This document shows, in pieces, positions 7,402 through 16,572 of a stretch of DNA of 64,000 nucleotides (position 1 is the first letter of the stretch; the number at the start of each line of letters is the position of its first letter). Source of the DNA: Roseiarcus sp963732155 (GTDB lineage Bacteria > Pseudomonadota > Alphaproteobacteria > Rhizobiales > Beijerinckiaceae). The DNA lies in assembly GCA_963732155.1 (NCBI GenBank), contig CAVSYB010000012.1, positions 180,934 to 244,933 of the forward strand, in the 5' to 3' direction. The position numbers were made by a program, and so were the translations under genes. The notes below the pieces were generated by a model that worked only from the letters and a program-made list of their open reading frames with translations, searched no databases and was not told the DNA's origin.

Positions 7402-10227
7402 TCAAGCGCCGGAGCGCTGGGCGGCGCCGCGCCTTTCCTCCGCCGGATCGAAGATCGCCAAAATGTGGCGTTTTATCGCCGCCTGGCGGGTCGGCGAAGC
7501 GATTTTCGAACCCGTCAAGTCGGTTACGTAAAAGGAATCGACCGCCTTTTCGCCGAAGGTGACGATATGCGCGGAGCCGATGTTGAGGTTGAGGTTCGAG
7601 AGGGCGGAGGTCAGGTCGTACAGCAGGCCCGGCCGGTCGAGCCCGGAGACTTCGATCACCGTCGAGCGGTTCGACAGGTTGTTGCTGATCGTCACGTCGG
7701 GCGCCACCGCGAAAGCCTTGGCGCGCGCGTCGGGGGCGCGCTTTCCGGCGACGATTTCGCCAAGGCGAATCTCGCCGCGCAACGCCTTTTCAACGCCGGC
7801 GGCGATGCGATCGGCGCGTCGCAATTCGTCGGCGTCGAGTTCAAAGGCGCGGGACAGGAAGATCGTGTCGAGCGCGAGGCCGTCGGTCGTCGTGAATATC
7901 TGCGCGTCGACGATATTGCCGCCCGCGCCGGCGCACACGCCTGCGATGATCGACAGGAGGCGGGGGTGATCGGGCGCGACGATGGTCAGCTCGGTCACGC
8001 CGCGAAAGGCGTCCGTCGCCACCTCGGTCGCCAGCGAGCGGACCTCGGCCGCCATCGAGTAGAGCAGCTTGGCCTGCGCGATCTGCCGCTTCAGGTCGAC
8101 CTTGAGCCAGTAGGCGGGGTAGTGGCGCGCCGCATAGGTCTCGAAATCCGGGTCGGACCAGCCCGGCAGCGCCCGGCGCAGCCCCTCTTGCGCCGCCGCG
8201 ACGCGCGACTTGCGGTCGATCGAGGAATGGCCGCCGCCGAGCACGACCTCGGTTTCCCAGAACAGCGTGCGCAGGAGCTGGCCTTTCCATCCGTTCCAGA
8301 CGCCGGGGCCGACCGCCCGGATGTCGCAAACCGTCAATATCAGCAGCATCTTGAGGCGCTCGACGGTCTGCACGACGCCGGCGAAGGTCTCCGTCGTGCG
8401 CGGGTCCGAGAGATCCCGGCTCTGGGCGGTTATCGACATCGTCAAGTGCTGCTCGACGAGCCACACGACCGCTTCGGTCTCGGCCGGCGACAGGCCGAAG
8501 CGCGGACACAGCCGCCGCGCCACATCGGCGCCGGCGAGCGAATGGTCCTCGCGCCGGCCCTTGGCGATGTCGTGCAGGAACGCCGCGACATAGAGCACCC
8601 TGCGGTGCGCAATCGTCGGGGTGAATTCGCTGGCCAGCGGATGGTCCTCGATCAGCCGGCCGGCCTCGATGTTGGCGAGCACGCCGATCGTGCGCAACAA
8701 ATGCTCGTCGACCGTGTAGTGATGGTACATGTTGAATTGCATCATCCCGACGACGCGGCCGAAATCAGGGATGAAACGGCCCAGCACGCCCGCCTCGTTC
8801 ATGTGCCGCAGCACGATCTCGGGCGAACGCCGCGAGGTCAAGATTTCGAGAAAGATGCGGTTGGCTTCGGGATCGTTGCGCAAGTCGGCGTCGATCCGCT
8901 TCAGCGAATGGGTGACAAGACGCGTGGCGTCGGGATGAATGGCTAGATTGCTGCGGTCGGCGACCCAGAACAGGCGGATCAGATTGGTCGGGTCGCGCTC
9001 GAACACGTCGCCGCGCACGACGCTGATGCGATCGAATTCGATCTTGAAGTCCTTGGCGTCGGCGATGACGCTCGATCGCCGGCGCAGGCGTCTGAAGAAC
9101 CGGTCGAGCACCGGGCGCGGCTTGGCGTGCCGCTCCTCCAGCGCCGCGCAGACGATGGCGGTCAGATCGCCGACGTCCTTGGCGATCAAGAAGTAATGCT
9201 TCATGAAGCGCTCGGCGTCGCTCATCCCGGCGCGCGGCGCGTAGCCGAGCCGTCGGGCGATCGGCCGCTGAAAATCGAAGCTCAGGCGCTCTTCGGGCCG
9301 TCCTGTGAGGAAGTGAAGGTGGCAGCGGACCGCCCAGAGGAATTCCTCGCAGCGCCGGAACAGCGAAAATTCCTTGGCGGTGAACAGGCCGGCGCCGATG
9401 AGTTCATGGGTGTCGCGCACCCGATAGGCGTATTTGGCGACCCAGAACAGCGTGTTGAGATCGCGCAGGCCGCCCTTGCCCTCCTTGAGGTTGGGCTCGA
9501 CCTCATAGCGTGAAGCCCCCGTCCGCTTCAGGCGGCTGTCGCGTTCGGCGAGCTTGGCCGCGACGAACTCGCGCGCCGAGCGCGCGACGATCTCCCTGTC
9601 GAACCGCTCCCATAAGTTGTCGAACAGCGCCGGCTCCCCCAGGATGAACCGCGCTTCGAGCAGAGTGGTGCGGATCGTCATGTCGGCCTTGGCCTGCCGC
9701 AGGCATTCGTCGATCGATCGCGTGGCGTGGCCGACTTTCTGACGCAGATCCCAGAGAACATAGAGCATGGTCTCGACGATCTTCTCGGCCTCCGGCGTGC
9801 GCTCGCCGGGCAGCAGGAACAAGAGATCGATGTCGGAGCCGGGCGCCAGCAGGCCGCGTCCGTAGCCGCCCACCGCCGCCACCGTCAGGCGCGCGGCGGC
9901 CGGCGCCGATTCGCCGAGGCGGAGGAACCGCAGCGCGAGCCCGTGAACGGCCCCGATGATTTCGTCCTCGAGATGGCTGATCCGCGCCGCGCAGGCGAGA
10001 CCCTTGCCGCCATCCTCGAGTTGCCGTCGCGCCTCGGCGCGGCCTTCCTCGAGCGCGCCGGCGAGGACGCGAATCGCCGCCTGCCGGAACTCTTCGTCGT
10101 TGACGATCGTGTCGCGCAAGGCCGCAATTTCGGCGTCGAGGCGCAGTCGCTCGGCGCCTCGCTTTGGCGCGGAGACCGCGCGGCGCGGGCGGGCGGAGCG
10201 ATGATTTTGGGTCGAAGCGCTGTCCAT
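7402..10227 (-). CDS. glnD: Bifunctional PII uridylyltransferase/uridylyl-removing enzyme GlnD
   Basis: GlnD senses glutamine and uridylylates or deuridylylates PII proteins, setting nitrogen metabolism. The domains in order are: nucleotidyltransferase with GGYGRGLLAPGSDIDLLFL (about 120-138, including the catalytic GxGxG and DxD elements); the GlnD-type helical segment; an HD domain with FLHDIAKGRREDHS around residue 550; and two C-terminal ACT domains beginning near 752 (TIVAPDHPRLLSIIAG) and 862 (IEVSGLDRPGLLYDLTSAL). With 941 residues the length is normal for Rhizobiales. A TTG at 10266 would add 13 residues; the ATG at 10227 is preferred. The gene is followed by grpE. Confidence 0.96.
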   Translation of the reverse strand: MDSASTQNHRSARPRRAVSAPKRGAERLRLDAEIAALRDTIVNDEEFRQAAIRVLAGALEEGRAEARRQLEDGGKGLACAARISHLEDEIIGAVHGLALRFLRLGESAPAAARLTVAAVGGYGRGLLAPGSDIDLLFLLPGERTPEAEKIVETMLYVLWDLRQKVGHATRSIDECLRQAKADMTIRTTLLEARFILGEPALFDNLWERFDREIVARSAREFVAAKLAERDSRLKRTGASRYEVEPNLKEGKGGLRDLNTLFWVAKYAYRVRDTHELIGAGLFTAKEFSLFRRCEEFLWAVRCHLHFLTGRPEERLSFDFQRPIARRLGYAPRAGMSDAERFMKHYFLIAKDVGDLTAIVCAALEERHAKPRPVLDRFFRRLRRRSSVIADAKDFKIEFDRISVVRGDVFERDPTNLIRLFWVADRSNLAIHPDATRLVTHSLKRIDADLRNDPEANRIFLEILTSRRSPEIVLRHMNEAGVLGRFIPDFGRVVGMMQFNMYHHYTVDEHLLRTIGVLANIEAGRLIEDHPLASEFTPTIAHRRVLYVAAFLHDIAKGRREDHSLAGADVARRLCPRFGLSPAETEAVVWLVEQHLTMSITAQSRDLSDPRTTETFAGVVQTVERLKMLLILTVCDIRAVGPGVWNGWKGQLLRTLFWETEVVLGGGHSSIDRKSRVAAAQEGLRRALPGWSDPDFETYAARHYPAYWLKVDLKRQIAQAKLLYSMAAEVRSLATEVATDAFRGVTELTIVAPDHPRLLSIIAGVCAGAGGNIVDAQIFTTTDGLALDTIFLSRAFELDADELRRADRIAAGVEKALRGEIRLGEIVAGKRAPDARAKAFAVAPDVTISNNLSNRSTVIEVSGLDRPGLLYDLTSALSNLNLNIGSAHIVTFGEKAVDSFYVTDLTGSKIASPTRQAAIKRHILAIFDPAEERRGAAQRSGA

Positions 10228-10291
10228 CGGGGGCGCTTCTACCACGGGGAGGGCGCGCGCGCGCAAGTCGGGCGGCGGGCGTGGGTGAAGA

Positions 10292-11248
10292 TCAGGCCCC
10301 GGCCGAAGCCGCCCGCTTCGCCTCGATGGCGTCCCAGATCGCGACGGCGAGGTCGGGGCCGCCGAGGCGTTTGATGATGCGCAGGCCGGTCGGCGAAGTG
10401 ACGTTGATCTCGGTCAGATGGCCGTCGATCACGTCGATGCCGACGAACAGCAGGCCGCGGCGCCTCAGCTCCGGCCCGATGCGCTCGCAGATCTCCCGCT
10501 CGCGCGCCGTCAGTTCGGTCTCTTTGGCGGCGCCGCCGCGCACCATATTGGAGCGGATGTCGTCGCCGACCGGCACGCGATTGACCGCGCCGAGCGCCTG
10601 CCCGTCGACCAGAACGATGCGTTTGTCGCCGTAGGCGACCTGCGGCAGAAATTTCTGGGTGACCCAGGGCTCCTTGAAGGTGACGCTGAACAGATCGAAC
10701 AGCGAGCCGAAGTTGGGGTCGTTCAGGCTGACCTTCAAAACGGCGGAGCCGCCATAGCCGTACAGCGGCTTCATCACGACGTCGCCGTGCTCGACGCGGA
10801 ACGCTTCGATGGCGACCCGATCGCGCGAGATCAGCGTCGCCGGCATCAGTTCGGGAAAGTCCATCACGAACAGTTTTTCGGGCGCGTCGCGCACCGCGCG
10901 CGGATCGTTGACGACCAGCGTGGCGGGGTGAATGCGCTCGAGCAGATGGGTCGTCGCGATATAGGCCAGATCGAAAGGCGGGTCCTGCCGCAACAGCACG
11001 ACGTCGACCTCGGCCAGATCGACGCGCTGCATTTCGCCGAGCGCCGCGTGTTCGCCGAGAAGGTCGCGAACCGTCACGGGCTGCGCGCGCGTGACGACGC
11101 GCGTCCCGTCGAGCGTCAACCGGTCGGGCGTGTAGTAGAGCAGGCGATGCCCGCGCGCCTGCGCCTCCAGCATCAGTGCGAACGTCGAATCGCCGGCGAT
11201 ATTGATGCGCTCGATGGGGTCCATCTGAACGGCGACGGTGAGACTCAT
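10292..11248 (-). CDS. gshB: Glutathione synthetase
   Basis: The enzyme ligates gamma-glutamylcysteine and glycine with ATP in the cytosol. The 318-residue protein begins MSLTVAVQMDPIERINIAGDS (N-terminal domain, here MSLTVAVQMDP and INIAGDS), has the ATP-grasp core with VMKPLYGYGGSAVLKV, and ends in the metal-binding segment EINVTSPTGLRIIKRL. All are typical of bacterial GshB. It is third in a minus-strand cluster rsmI-yraN-gshB that recurs in Rhizobiales; 85 bp separate it from yraN. The ATG at 11248 is the start. Confidence 0.95.
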   Translation of the reverse strand: MSLTVAVQMDPIERINIAGDSTFALMLEAQARGHRLLYYTPDRLTLDGTRVVTRAQPVTVRDLLGEHAALGEMQRVDLAEVDVVLLRQDPPFDLAYIATTHLLERIHPATLVVNDPRAVRDAPEKLFVMDFPELMPATLISRDRVAIEAFRVEHGDVVMKPLYGYGGSAVLKVSLNDPNFGSLFDLFSVTFKEPWVTQKFLPQVAYGDKRIVLVDGQALGAVNRVPVGDDIRSNMVRGGAAKETELTAREREICERIGPELRRRGLLFVGIDVIDGHLTEINVTSPTGLRIIKRLGGPDLAVAIWDAIEAKRAASAGA

Positions 11249-11333
11249 TCCTTAGCCTGCTGTTGGTGGCGCTTCGGCCGCCTCTTTTAGGGGTTTCTCG
11301 GCGGTTTGAACACCGGCCTTGCCGCGCCGGCGC

Positions 11334-11717
11334 TCAGTCGATGTCCATCAGGTAGGCGGCCGGCTCGTGCCGGGGAAGGCGACGGGGCGCGACCCACACC
11401 GCATCGCCGCGCAGCGTTGCGCGCATCGCCCAAGGGTTGCGTTGGAGCCAGACGCGGGCGGCCGACGAAATGCGGCGCCGTTTGGCCTCGCTGATCGCCA
11501 CGGCCGCCTCGTTGAGACCGGGGCGCGCCTTGACCTCGACAAACGCCACGACATCGCCGCGCCGCGCGACGATGTCGATCTCGCCGCCCGCCGCCGAGAA
11601 CCGGCGCGCCAGAATGCGATAGCCTTTCAGCGTCAGCCAGGCGGCGGCGAGCCATTCGGCGCGCCGGCCGAACAATCGGGCGCGCCGATTTTCCTCGGGC
11701 CTGGCCGCGCGCCCCAT
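11334..11717 (-). CDS. YraN family protein (UPF0102)
   Basis: This small protein of 127 residues has an endonuclease-like (Holliday junction resolvase-type) fold and no proven function. Family features seen are the R-A-E-W-L-A start (RRAEWLAAAWLTLKGYRILARRF), GEIDIVARRGDVVAFVEVKAR carrying the conserved Asp, Glu and Lys of the PD-(D/E)xK-like core, and the Arg-rich C-terminal half. The ATG at 11717 directly abuts the rsmI stop codon at 11718-11720, so the two are probably cotranscribed, as in many proteobacteria. Confidence 0.9.
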   Translation of the reverse strand: MGRAARPEENRRARLFGRRAEWLAAAWLTLKGYRILARRFSAAGGEIDIVARRGDVVAFVEVKARPGLNEAAVAISEAKRRRISSAARVWLQRNPWAMRATLRGDAVWVAPRRLPRHEPAAYLMDID

Positions 11718-12668
11718 CTAACGCTTCGCGCGCGCCAGGGTCAGCGCTCGCGCGTAGACCTGGCGGCGCGGCGCGCCGGTTTGCGCGGAGACCGCCGCCG
11801 CGGCGTCCTTGACCGAGAGGTTCGCCAGCGCGCCTCGCAACAGCCGGTCGAGTTGTTCCTCGCCGACCGGCGCCGCGGGTTCGGGCGGGCCGACCAGCAC
11901 CACGATCTCGCCCTTCGGCGGCGGCTCCGCGCCAAATTGCGCGGCGAGTTCGCCGAGGGTTCCGCGCCGCGTCGTCTCGTAAAGCTTGGTCAGTTCGCGC
12001 GCGACCGCGGCGGGACGATCCCCGAGTTCGGCGGAAAGGTCGGCCAGCATTTCGGCGAGGCGGCGCGGCGATTCGAAGAACACCAGGGTGCCCGGCACCA
12101 GCGCCAGTTCATTGAGGCGCGCGCGCCGCGCCGCGCTCTTCGGCGGCAAAAAGCCCTCGAAAAAGAAACGATCGGTCGGCAGACCCGCGATCACCAGCCC
12201 CGCGAGCACGGCGGAGGGTCCGGGGACGCTGGCGACGGCGATCCCGGCGGCGAGCGCTTCGGCGACCAGCTTGAAGCCGGGATCGGAGACCAGCGGCGTG
12301 CCGGCGTCCGAGATCAACGCCAGGGCGGCGCCTTCCCGCAAGCGCGCCAGCAGGCGGGGACGCACGACCGCCGCATTGTGCTCATGATAGGCGACGAGGG
12401 GCGTCGTCACGCCGTAATGAGCGAGCAGATGGCCCGAAACGCGCGTGTCCTCGGCGATCACCGCGTCGGCGGCGGCGAGCGTCGCCAGGGCGCGCAAGGT
12501 GATGTCGCGCAGATTGCCGATCGGCGTCGCCACCACATGCAGGCCCGGGGCGATCGGCTCCGCTTCGGCGCGCATGCCCAGCGCCGTGAAGGCGCCGGGC
12601 CGCGACGTCTCCTCGCCTGGCCGCGGCGCTCGCTTTTTGGCCGCTTCGACTCGCTCGCGCCCGGTCAT
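11718..12668 (-). CDS. rsmI: 16S rRNA (cytidine(1402)-2'-O)-methyltransferase RsmI
   Basis: RsmI 2'-O-methylates C1402 in the decoding centre of 16S rRNA. The SAM-dependent tetrapyrrole-methylase-like core shows LHVVATPIGNLRDITLRAL, AEDTRVSGHLLAHYG, ALISDAGTPLVSDPGFKLV and the FFEGFLPPKSAARR segment, all diagnostic. The ATG at 12668 was selected because GGAG lies six bases upstream; the ATG two codons earlier overlaps that box. The protein is then 316 residues, with a short charged N-terminal extension. The gene is divergent from the LpoA-like lipoprotein at 12923 and followed by yraN. Confidence 0.94.
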   Translation of the reverse strand: MTGRERVEAAKKRAPRPGEETSRPGAFTALGMRAEAEPIAPGLHVVATPIGNLRDITLRALATLAAADAVIAEDTRVSGHLLAHYGVTTPLVAYHEHNAAVVRPRLLARLREGAALALISDAGTPLVSDPGFKLVAEALAAGIAVASVPGPSAVLAGLVIAGLPTDRFFFEGFLPPKSAARRARLNELALVPGTLVFFESPRRLAEMLADLSAELGDRPAAVARELTKLYETTRRGTLGELAAQFGAEPPPKGEIVVLVGPPEPAAPVGEEQLDRLLRGALANLSVKDAAAAVSAQTGAPRRQVYARALTLARAKR

Positions 12669-12922
12669 CGCCATCTCCGCGGACGGGGAATCGCCACCGG
12701 CGGCTTCCCCTGTCGTCCGCCCCTGACAGAGGGAACGCAAGGGCGCCGGATTCGTCGCGGCGCTCCTGCTTGTTGAAGCGTTTACCATCCGGGGCTTAAA
12801 ATGCCACAATTGGTCGCGAGATCATGAGGGCGAGGATTGGCTGCCCGGCATGAGGCGTCGGATCGACTGGCGGGCGGAGCGGTTCGGGGATCTTCCCGGG
12901 CCGCGCTGATTGGGGGGTCCGA

Positions 12923-14152
12923 ATGTCGGCTTTTGCCTCGTTGTCCGATTTCCGGCGCCGCGCCGCCGGCGCGGCCGGCCTCGTCGTCGTCGCCTGCGGG
13001 TCGCTGGCATTGGCGGGCTGCGGACCGACCGGCGGGCCGAATTTTGGCGTCAACGACGCTACGATGGCCGCGCCGACGACGCCGGTGCAAGTCCAACCCT
13101 TGAACAATACGGCGCCGGTCGGCGAAACGCTCGGCGCGGGGCCGGTGCGCGTCGGCGTGATTCTGCCGCTGACGCAGGGCGGCGGCCCGAGCCCGGTCGG
13201 CGTCTCGCTGCGCAACGCCGCCCAGTTGGCGGTGGAGGAATCGGGGGCGAACGACGTGACCCTGATGATCCTCGACGATCATTCGACGCCCGACGGCGCC
13301 GCGCAAGCGACCCAGGCGGCGATCGGGGCGGGCGCCGAGGTCATCGTCGGCCCGCTGTTTTCGCAAGGGGTGCGCGAAGCCGGGCGCGTGGCCAAAGCCG
13401 CCGACCGCCCGGTCATCGCCTTCTCGACCGACACCAGCGTCGCTTCGCGCGGCGTCTATCTCCTGTCGTTCCTGATCGAGGGCTATGTCGACCGGATCGT
13501 CGAATACGCCAGCGCCAAGGGCAAGAAGTCGATCGCCGTCATGGCGCCGCAAAGCGACTACGGCAACATCGCCGTCGCGGAGTTCCAGCAGATCGCCGCG
13601 CGCCTGGGCGTTCGCGTCGTGACGATCGTGCGCTACGCGCCCGGACAATCGGCGAGCGCCGCCAGGGAGATTGCCGGCGTCGGCAATCAGATCGACGCTC
13701 TGTTCATTCCCGAACAGGCCGACGGGATGGACGGCGTCAGCGCCGCGTTGACCGGCGCCGGCGTCAAGACGCAGATCCTTGGCACGGGGATCTGGAACGA
13801 CCCGCGGGTCATGAAGCTGCCGGCGCTGCAGGGCGCGTGGTTCGCCGCCCCCGAGGCCGCCGGCTTCAACGCCTTCGCCGAGCGCTACCGCGCCAAATTC
13901 AACGGCGACCCGACGCGTCTGGCGACGCTGTCCTATGACGCGGTCTCGCTGGTCGCCGCGTTGGCGCGCACGCAGGGCGCGCAGCGCTACGCCGAAAAGA
14001 CCCTCACCAACGCGTCGGGCTTCAATGGCGCGGACGGCGTCTTCAGGTTCCGCCCCGACGGCCCCAATCAACGCGGGCTCGCCGTGCTGCAGATCGGCGC
14101 CGGCGCCGCCACCGTCCTGAGTCCCGCGCCGCGAAGCTTCGCCGGCGGCTGA
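12923..14152 (+). CDS. Penicillin-binding protein activator (LpoA-like) lipoprotein
   Basis: This exported lipoprotein has a type I periplasmic-binding fold. The signal peptide runs to a lipobox LALAGC with the lipidated Cys at 33. The mature part starts with a linker and then a Leu/Ile/Val-binding-like domain (VRVGVILPLTQGGGPSPVG, VIVGPLFSQGVREAGR, RPVIAFSTDTSVASRG). Members next to rsmI-yraN are usually annotated as penicillin-binding protein activators (LpoA family), while closely related proteins are called ABC-transporter substrate-binding proteins. No permease genes are nearby, which favours the envelope role. The gene is divergent from rsmI and convergent with the phosphoesterase. Confidence 0.82.
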   Translation: MSAFASLSDFRRRAAGAAGLVVVACGSLALAGCGPTGGPNFGVNDATMAAPTTPVQVQPLNNTAPVGETLGAGPVRVGVILPLTQGGGPSPVGVSLRNAAQLAVEESGANDVTLMILDDHSTPDGAAQATQAAIGAGAEVIVGPLFSQGVREAGRVAKAADRPVIAFSTDTSVASRGVYLLSFLIEGYVDRIVEYASAKGKKSIAVMAPQSDYGNIAVAEFQQIAARLGVRVVTIVRYAPGQSASAAREIAGVGNQIDALFIPEQADGMDGVSAALTGAGVKTQILGTGIWNDPRVMKLPALQGAWFAAPEAAGFNAFAERYRAKFNGDPTRLATLSYDAVSLVAALARTQGAQRYAEKTLTNASGFNGADGVFRFRPDGPNQRGLAVLQIGAGAATVLSPAPRSFAGG

Positions 14153-14169
14153 GGGGGCGGTCGGCCGCC

Positions 14170-15867
14170 CTATCCCGTCACTTCCAGCGCCAGCCGTCCG
14201 CTGACCGCATCGCCGTATTCGGTCACCGCGTCGACAACCACGCGATGGGTTCCCGCCGGCAGGTCGGCGGGAAGGCGCGCCACCCAGACGTGCGACGACG
14301 GCTCCGCCTTCACCCACGGTTTCTTCGTCGCCTCGTTGCGCGCGAAAACCTCCTCGACGAACGGGTCGGCGACGACCTTTCGCGTCATCTCCACCGCCGC
14401 GCCGCCGACCCGCATCGTGACTTTGGTCCGCGGCCCGCCGTCGAACACGTTGGCGACAAGAGAGGTCCCGGCGAGCGCGGCGCGCGCGATCGGCGAGCCC
14501 AGCAATTGCCCGGACCGGAACTCCCGTTGCACTTCCGGGCGGTCGGCGTGAAAGCGGCTGTCGATCGACAGGCGCATCTGGCGCCCGTTGGGCTCCTTGG
14601 CGGGCACGAAGCGCGTCTTGTAGCTCGTCCCGTCGATCGACAGGATGTGGAAGCCGTTCGGGCTGCCGTCGCGGCTGTCGGCGCAGGCGACCCCGCGATG
14701 GTCGTATGGCCCGCTCCACCACGAGCCCGACACCGCCGTCAGCACATGATGATGATGCGGCGAGGCGCCGTTCCAGCCGTCGGCGGCGTCGAAGTAATGG
14801 TGCTCGGTGGTGTGCGTGTGGCCGGAAAAGCTGACGGTGAAGCGCCGCCCCTCGAACAGCGCGAGCAGCTCCTTCAGGTTCTGCAGGTTCGTATCGGCCC
14901 CCGCGTCGAGATAATTGCGCATGGGAATGTGCATCACCGTGACGATCAGCTTGTCCTGAGGCGTGCGCGCCAGCACGTTGCGGACGAATTCGAGCTGCGT
15001 TTCGTCGAGCCGCCCCTCATATTTGCCGCCGAGCCGCGGCTTCGACCGGTCCGCGCCGAGGTAGTCGACGTCGTCGAGCATCAGGAACAGGGCGTCGGCG
15101 TAGCTGAAGGCGTAATAGTTGGGGCCGAACACCCGCTTGAAGGTCTCGCGGGAGTAGCGGCGATCGGGCGCCTCGAAATTCAGATCGTGGTTGCCGCCGA
15201 TGTTCCACCAGGGAAGGCCGATCGTCCCGATGATCCGGTTGTAGCGCTGGTAGAGCGAGAGATCGTCGAACATCAGATCGCCGGCGGTGAGGCCGAATTT
15301 GGCCGGCGTCGCCGCCAGCGCCTCGATCACGTCCTCGCGGATGAAATCGACCTCCGCCTCCAATTCGGGCTGCGGATCGGTGAACAGCACGACGTCGAAT
15401 TGGCCGGGCTCCTCCTGGCGGCGCAGCGGGAAATCGAGCGAGGCGGGCAACGGCGGGGTCGGTTCTATCCCGTCGAAGGTCAGGTCGAGCTCGGCAGGCG
15501 AGCCGTTGGGCTGGTGCAGCCGGTGGAAGCGCGGCAATTGCGTGGCCGGATCGACCGGCGGCATATAGCCTGCCGGCTTGATGACGAAAATGACGCCCTC
15601 GTCCGGCAGCGGCAACGTATAGCGCCCCTGCGCGTCGGTCACCGCGACATCCCTGCCGTTCGACACCAGCACGTTCGCCACGCCGGCGGCGTCCGGCGTC
15701 CGCGCGCCCGAGCCGTCGCGGTCCTCGAAGACGACGCCCGAGACGGTCGCGCCCTGCGCGAAGGCAGGCGTCGAACCCGCCGGCGCCAGCGCGGCGGCGA
15801 CGCCGCCCGCGGCCGCGAAGAGAATCTCGCGCCGCGTCACGCCTGTGGACTGTCGCTCCCCTGTCAT
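14170..15867 (-). CDS. Tat-exported calcineurin-like metallophosphoesterase
   Basis: This 565-residue protein begins with a twin-arginine signal (TRREILFAAAGGVAAAL, residues about 10-26) ending near AFAQG, so it is likely exported folded. Next is a prealbumin/SdrD-like N-terminal domain (VSGVVFEDRDGSGARTPDA). The central calcineurin-like phosphoesterase domain has DPQPE, GDLMFDD, GGNHD and FSGHTHT as its metal-ligand motifs. A C-terminal beta-sandwich domain follows. The substrate is unknown. The ATG at 15867 has GAGGAGA upstream. It faces the LpoA-like gene tail to tail with 17 bp between. Confidence 0.88.
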   Translation of the reverse strand: MTGERQSTGVTRREILFAAAGGVAAALAPAGSTPAFAQGATVSGVVFEDRDGSGARTPDAAGVANVLVSNGRDVAVTDAQGRYTLPLPDEGVIFVIKPAGYMPPVDPATQLPRFHRLHQPNGSPAELDLTFDGIEPTPPLPASLDFPLRRQEEPGQFDVVLFTDPQPELEAEVDFIREDVIEALAATPAKFGLTAGDLMFDDLSLYQRYNRIIGTIGLPWWNIGGNHDLNFEAPDRRYSRETFKRVFGPNYYAFSYADALFLMLDDVDYLGADRSKPRLGGKYEGRLDETQLEFVRNVLARTPQDKLIVTVMHIPMRNYLDAGADTNLQNLKELLALFEGRRFTVSFSGHTHTTEHHYFDAADGWNGASPHHHHVLTAVSGSWWSGPYDHRGVACADSRDGSPNGFHILSIDGTSYKTRFVPAKEPNGRQMRLSIDSRFHADRPEVQREFRSGQLLGSPIARAALAGTSLVANVFDGGPRTKVTMRVGGAAVEMTRKVVADPFVEEVFARNEATKKPWVKAEPSSHVWVARLPADLPAGTHRVVVDAVTEYGDAVSGRLALEVTG

Positions 15868-16076
15868 GGCCGCTCTCCTCGGTGATGGGCGAACCCCCGC
15901 ATAGCACCAAGCGCATGTGAAGTTGCGATGAAGTCGGAACCGGCCGCGGTCGGGCGGGACGGCGCTCTCGCCCCGGTTTGCTCTCGCGTCGGCCGATCGA
16001 TCGGGCTTCCGGCGCCGGGACGGCGGCGCGCGACAGTCCCTGCGGAACAAGAGGACACGCGGCCGTCCGGGTCAAT

Positions 16077-16092
16077 TGACAATATATTGTCA
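16077..16092. promoter_or_regulatory. Perfect 16-bp palindrome upstream of marR-like gene (putative operator)
   Basis: TGACAATATATTGTCA is a perfect inverted repeat lying 19 bp before the ATG of the MarR-type regulator. A second perfect palindrome, GTCAATTGAC (16071-16080), overlaps its left end. MarR proteins bind this kind of short AT-centred palindrome and usually repress their own operon, so autoregulation is the simplest reading. It is an inference from symmetry and position only. Confidence 0.6.
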
Positions 16093-16110
16093 CTATGGCA
16101 ATAGATTTCC

Positions 16111-16572
16111 ATGCTCGGTCCCAACGTCATCACCGATTTGATCCTGGAGACGTTCCGCCTGAACGGCCAGTTGCTCGCGGCGGGCGACGCGCTTGTTTCA
16201 GATGTCGGTCTGACGAGCGCGCGCTGGCAGGTGCTCGGGGCGATAGCGCTGTCTCCGGCGCCGCTGTCCGTCGCTCACGTCGCAAGAAACATGGGACTGA
16301 CGCGGCAGGCCGTTCAACGCCTGGCCAACGAGATGGAGCGCGGCGGATTCGTCCGCTACCAATCCAACCCGCACCATCAGCGATCCAGACTGGTTTTTCT
16401 CACGCCACGCGGGAGGGCTGCCTATGACGCGGCGATGAAGCGTCAAAGGCCCTGGGCGCGCGGCCTCGCCGACGGGTTGACCGCCAAACAGATCGAGACG
16501 GCCACGGCGGTGCTGAGGGCCATTCGAAGCCGGCTCGACGCCGCCCCAAAGATCGGAAAAAGCGATGCTTAA
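16111..16572 (+). CDS. MarR family transcriptional regulator
   Basis: This 153-residue winged-helix regulator has helices leading into SARWQVLGAIALSPAPLSVAHVAR, a recognition helix MGLTRQAVQRLANEMERGGFV, and the beta-wing HHQRSRLVFLTPRGR, all typical of MarR. The ligand is unknown. A perfect palindrome immediately upstream (16077-16092) is a likely operator. The downstream membrane-protein gene starts inside its last codons (overlap 16565-16572), indicating a two-gene operon whose second product is probably what the regulator controls. Confidence 0.9.
   Translation: MLGPNVITDLILETFRLNGQLLAAGDALVSDVGLTSARWQVLGAIALSPAPLSVAHVARNMGLTRQAVQRLANEMERGGFVRYQSNPHHQRSRLVFLTPRGRAAYDAAMKRQRPWARGLADGLTAKQIETATAVLRAIRSRLDAAPKIGKSDA

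Noticed and set aside
7273..8946. 557-residue plus-strand frame over glnD
   Set aside because: Low-complexity R/G/A/D composition, no domain; glnD on the minus strand has full domain architecture.
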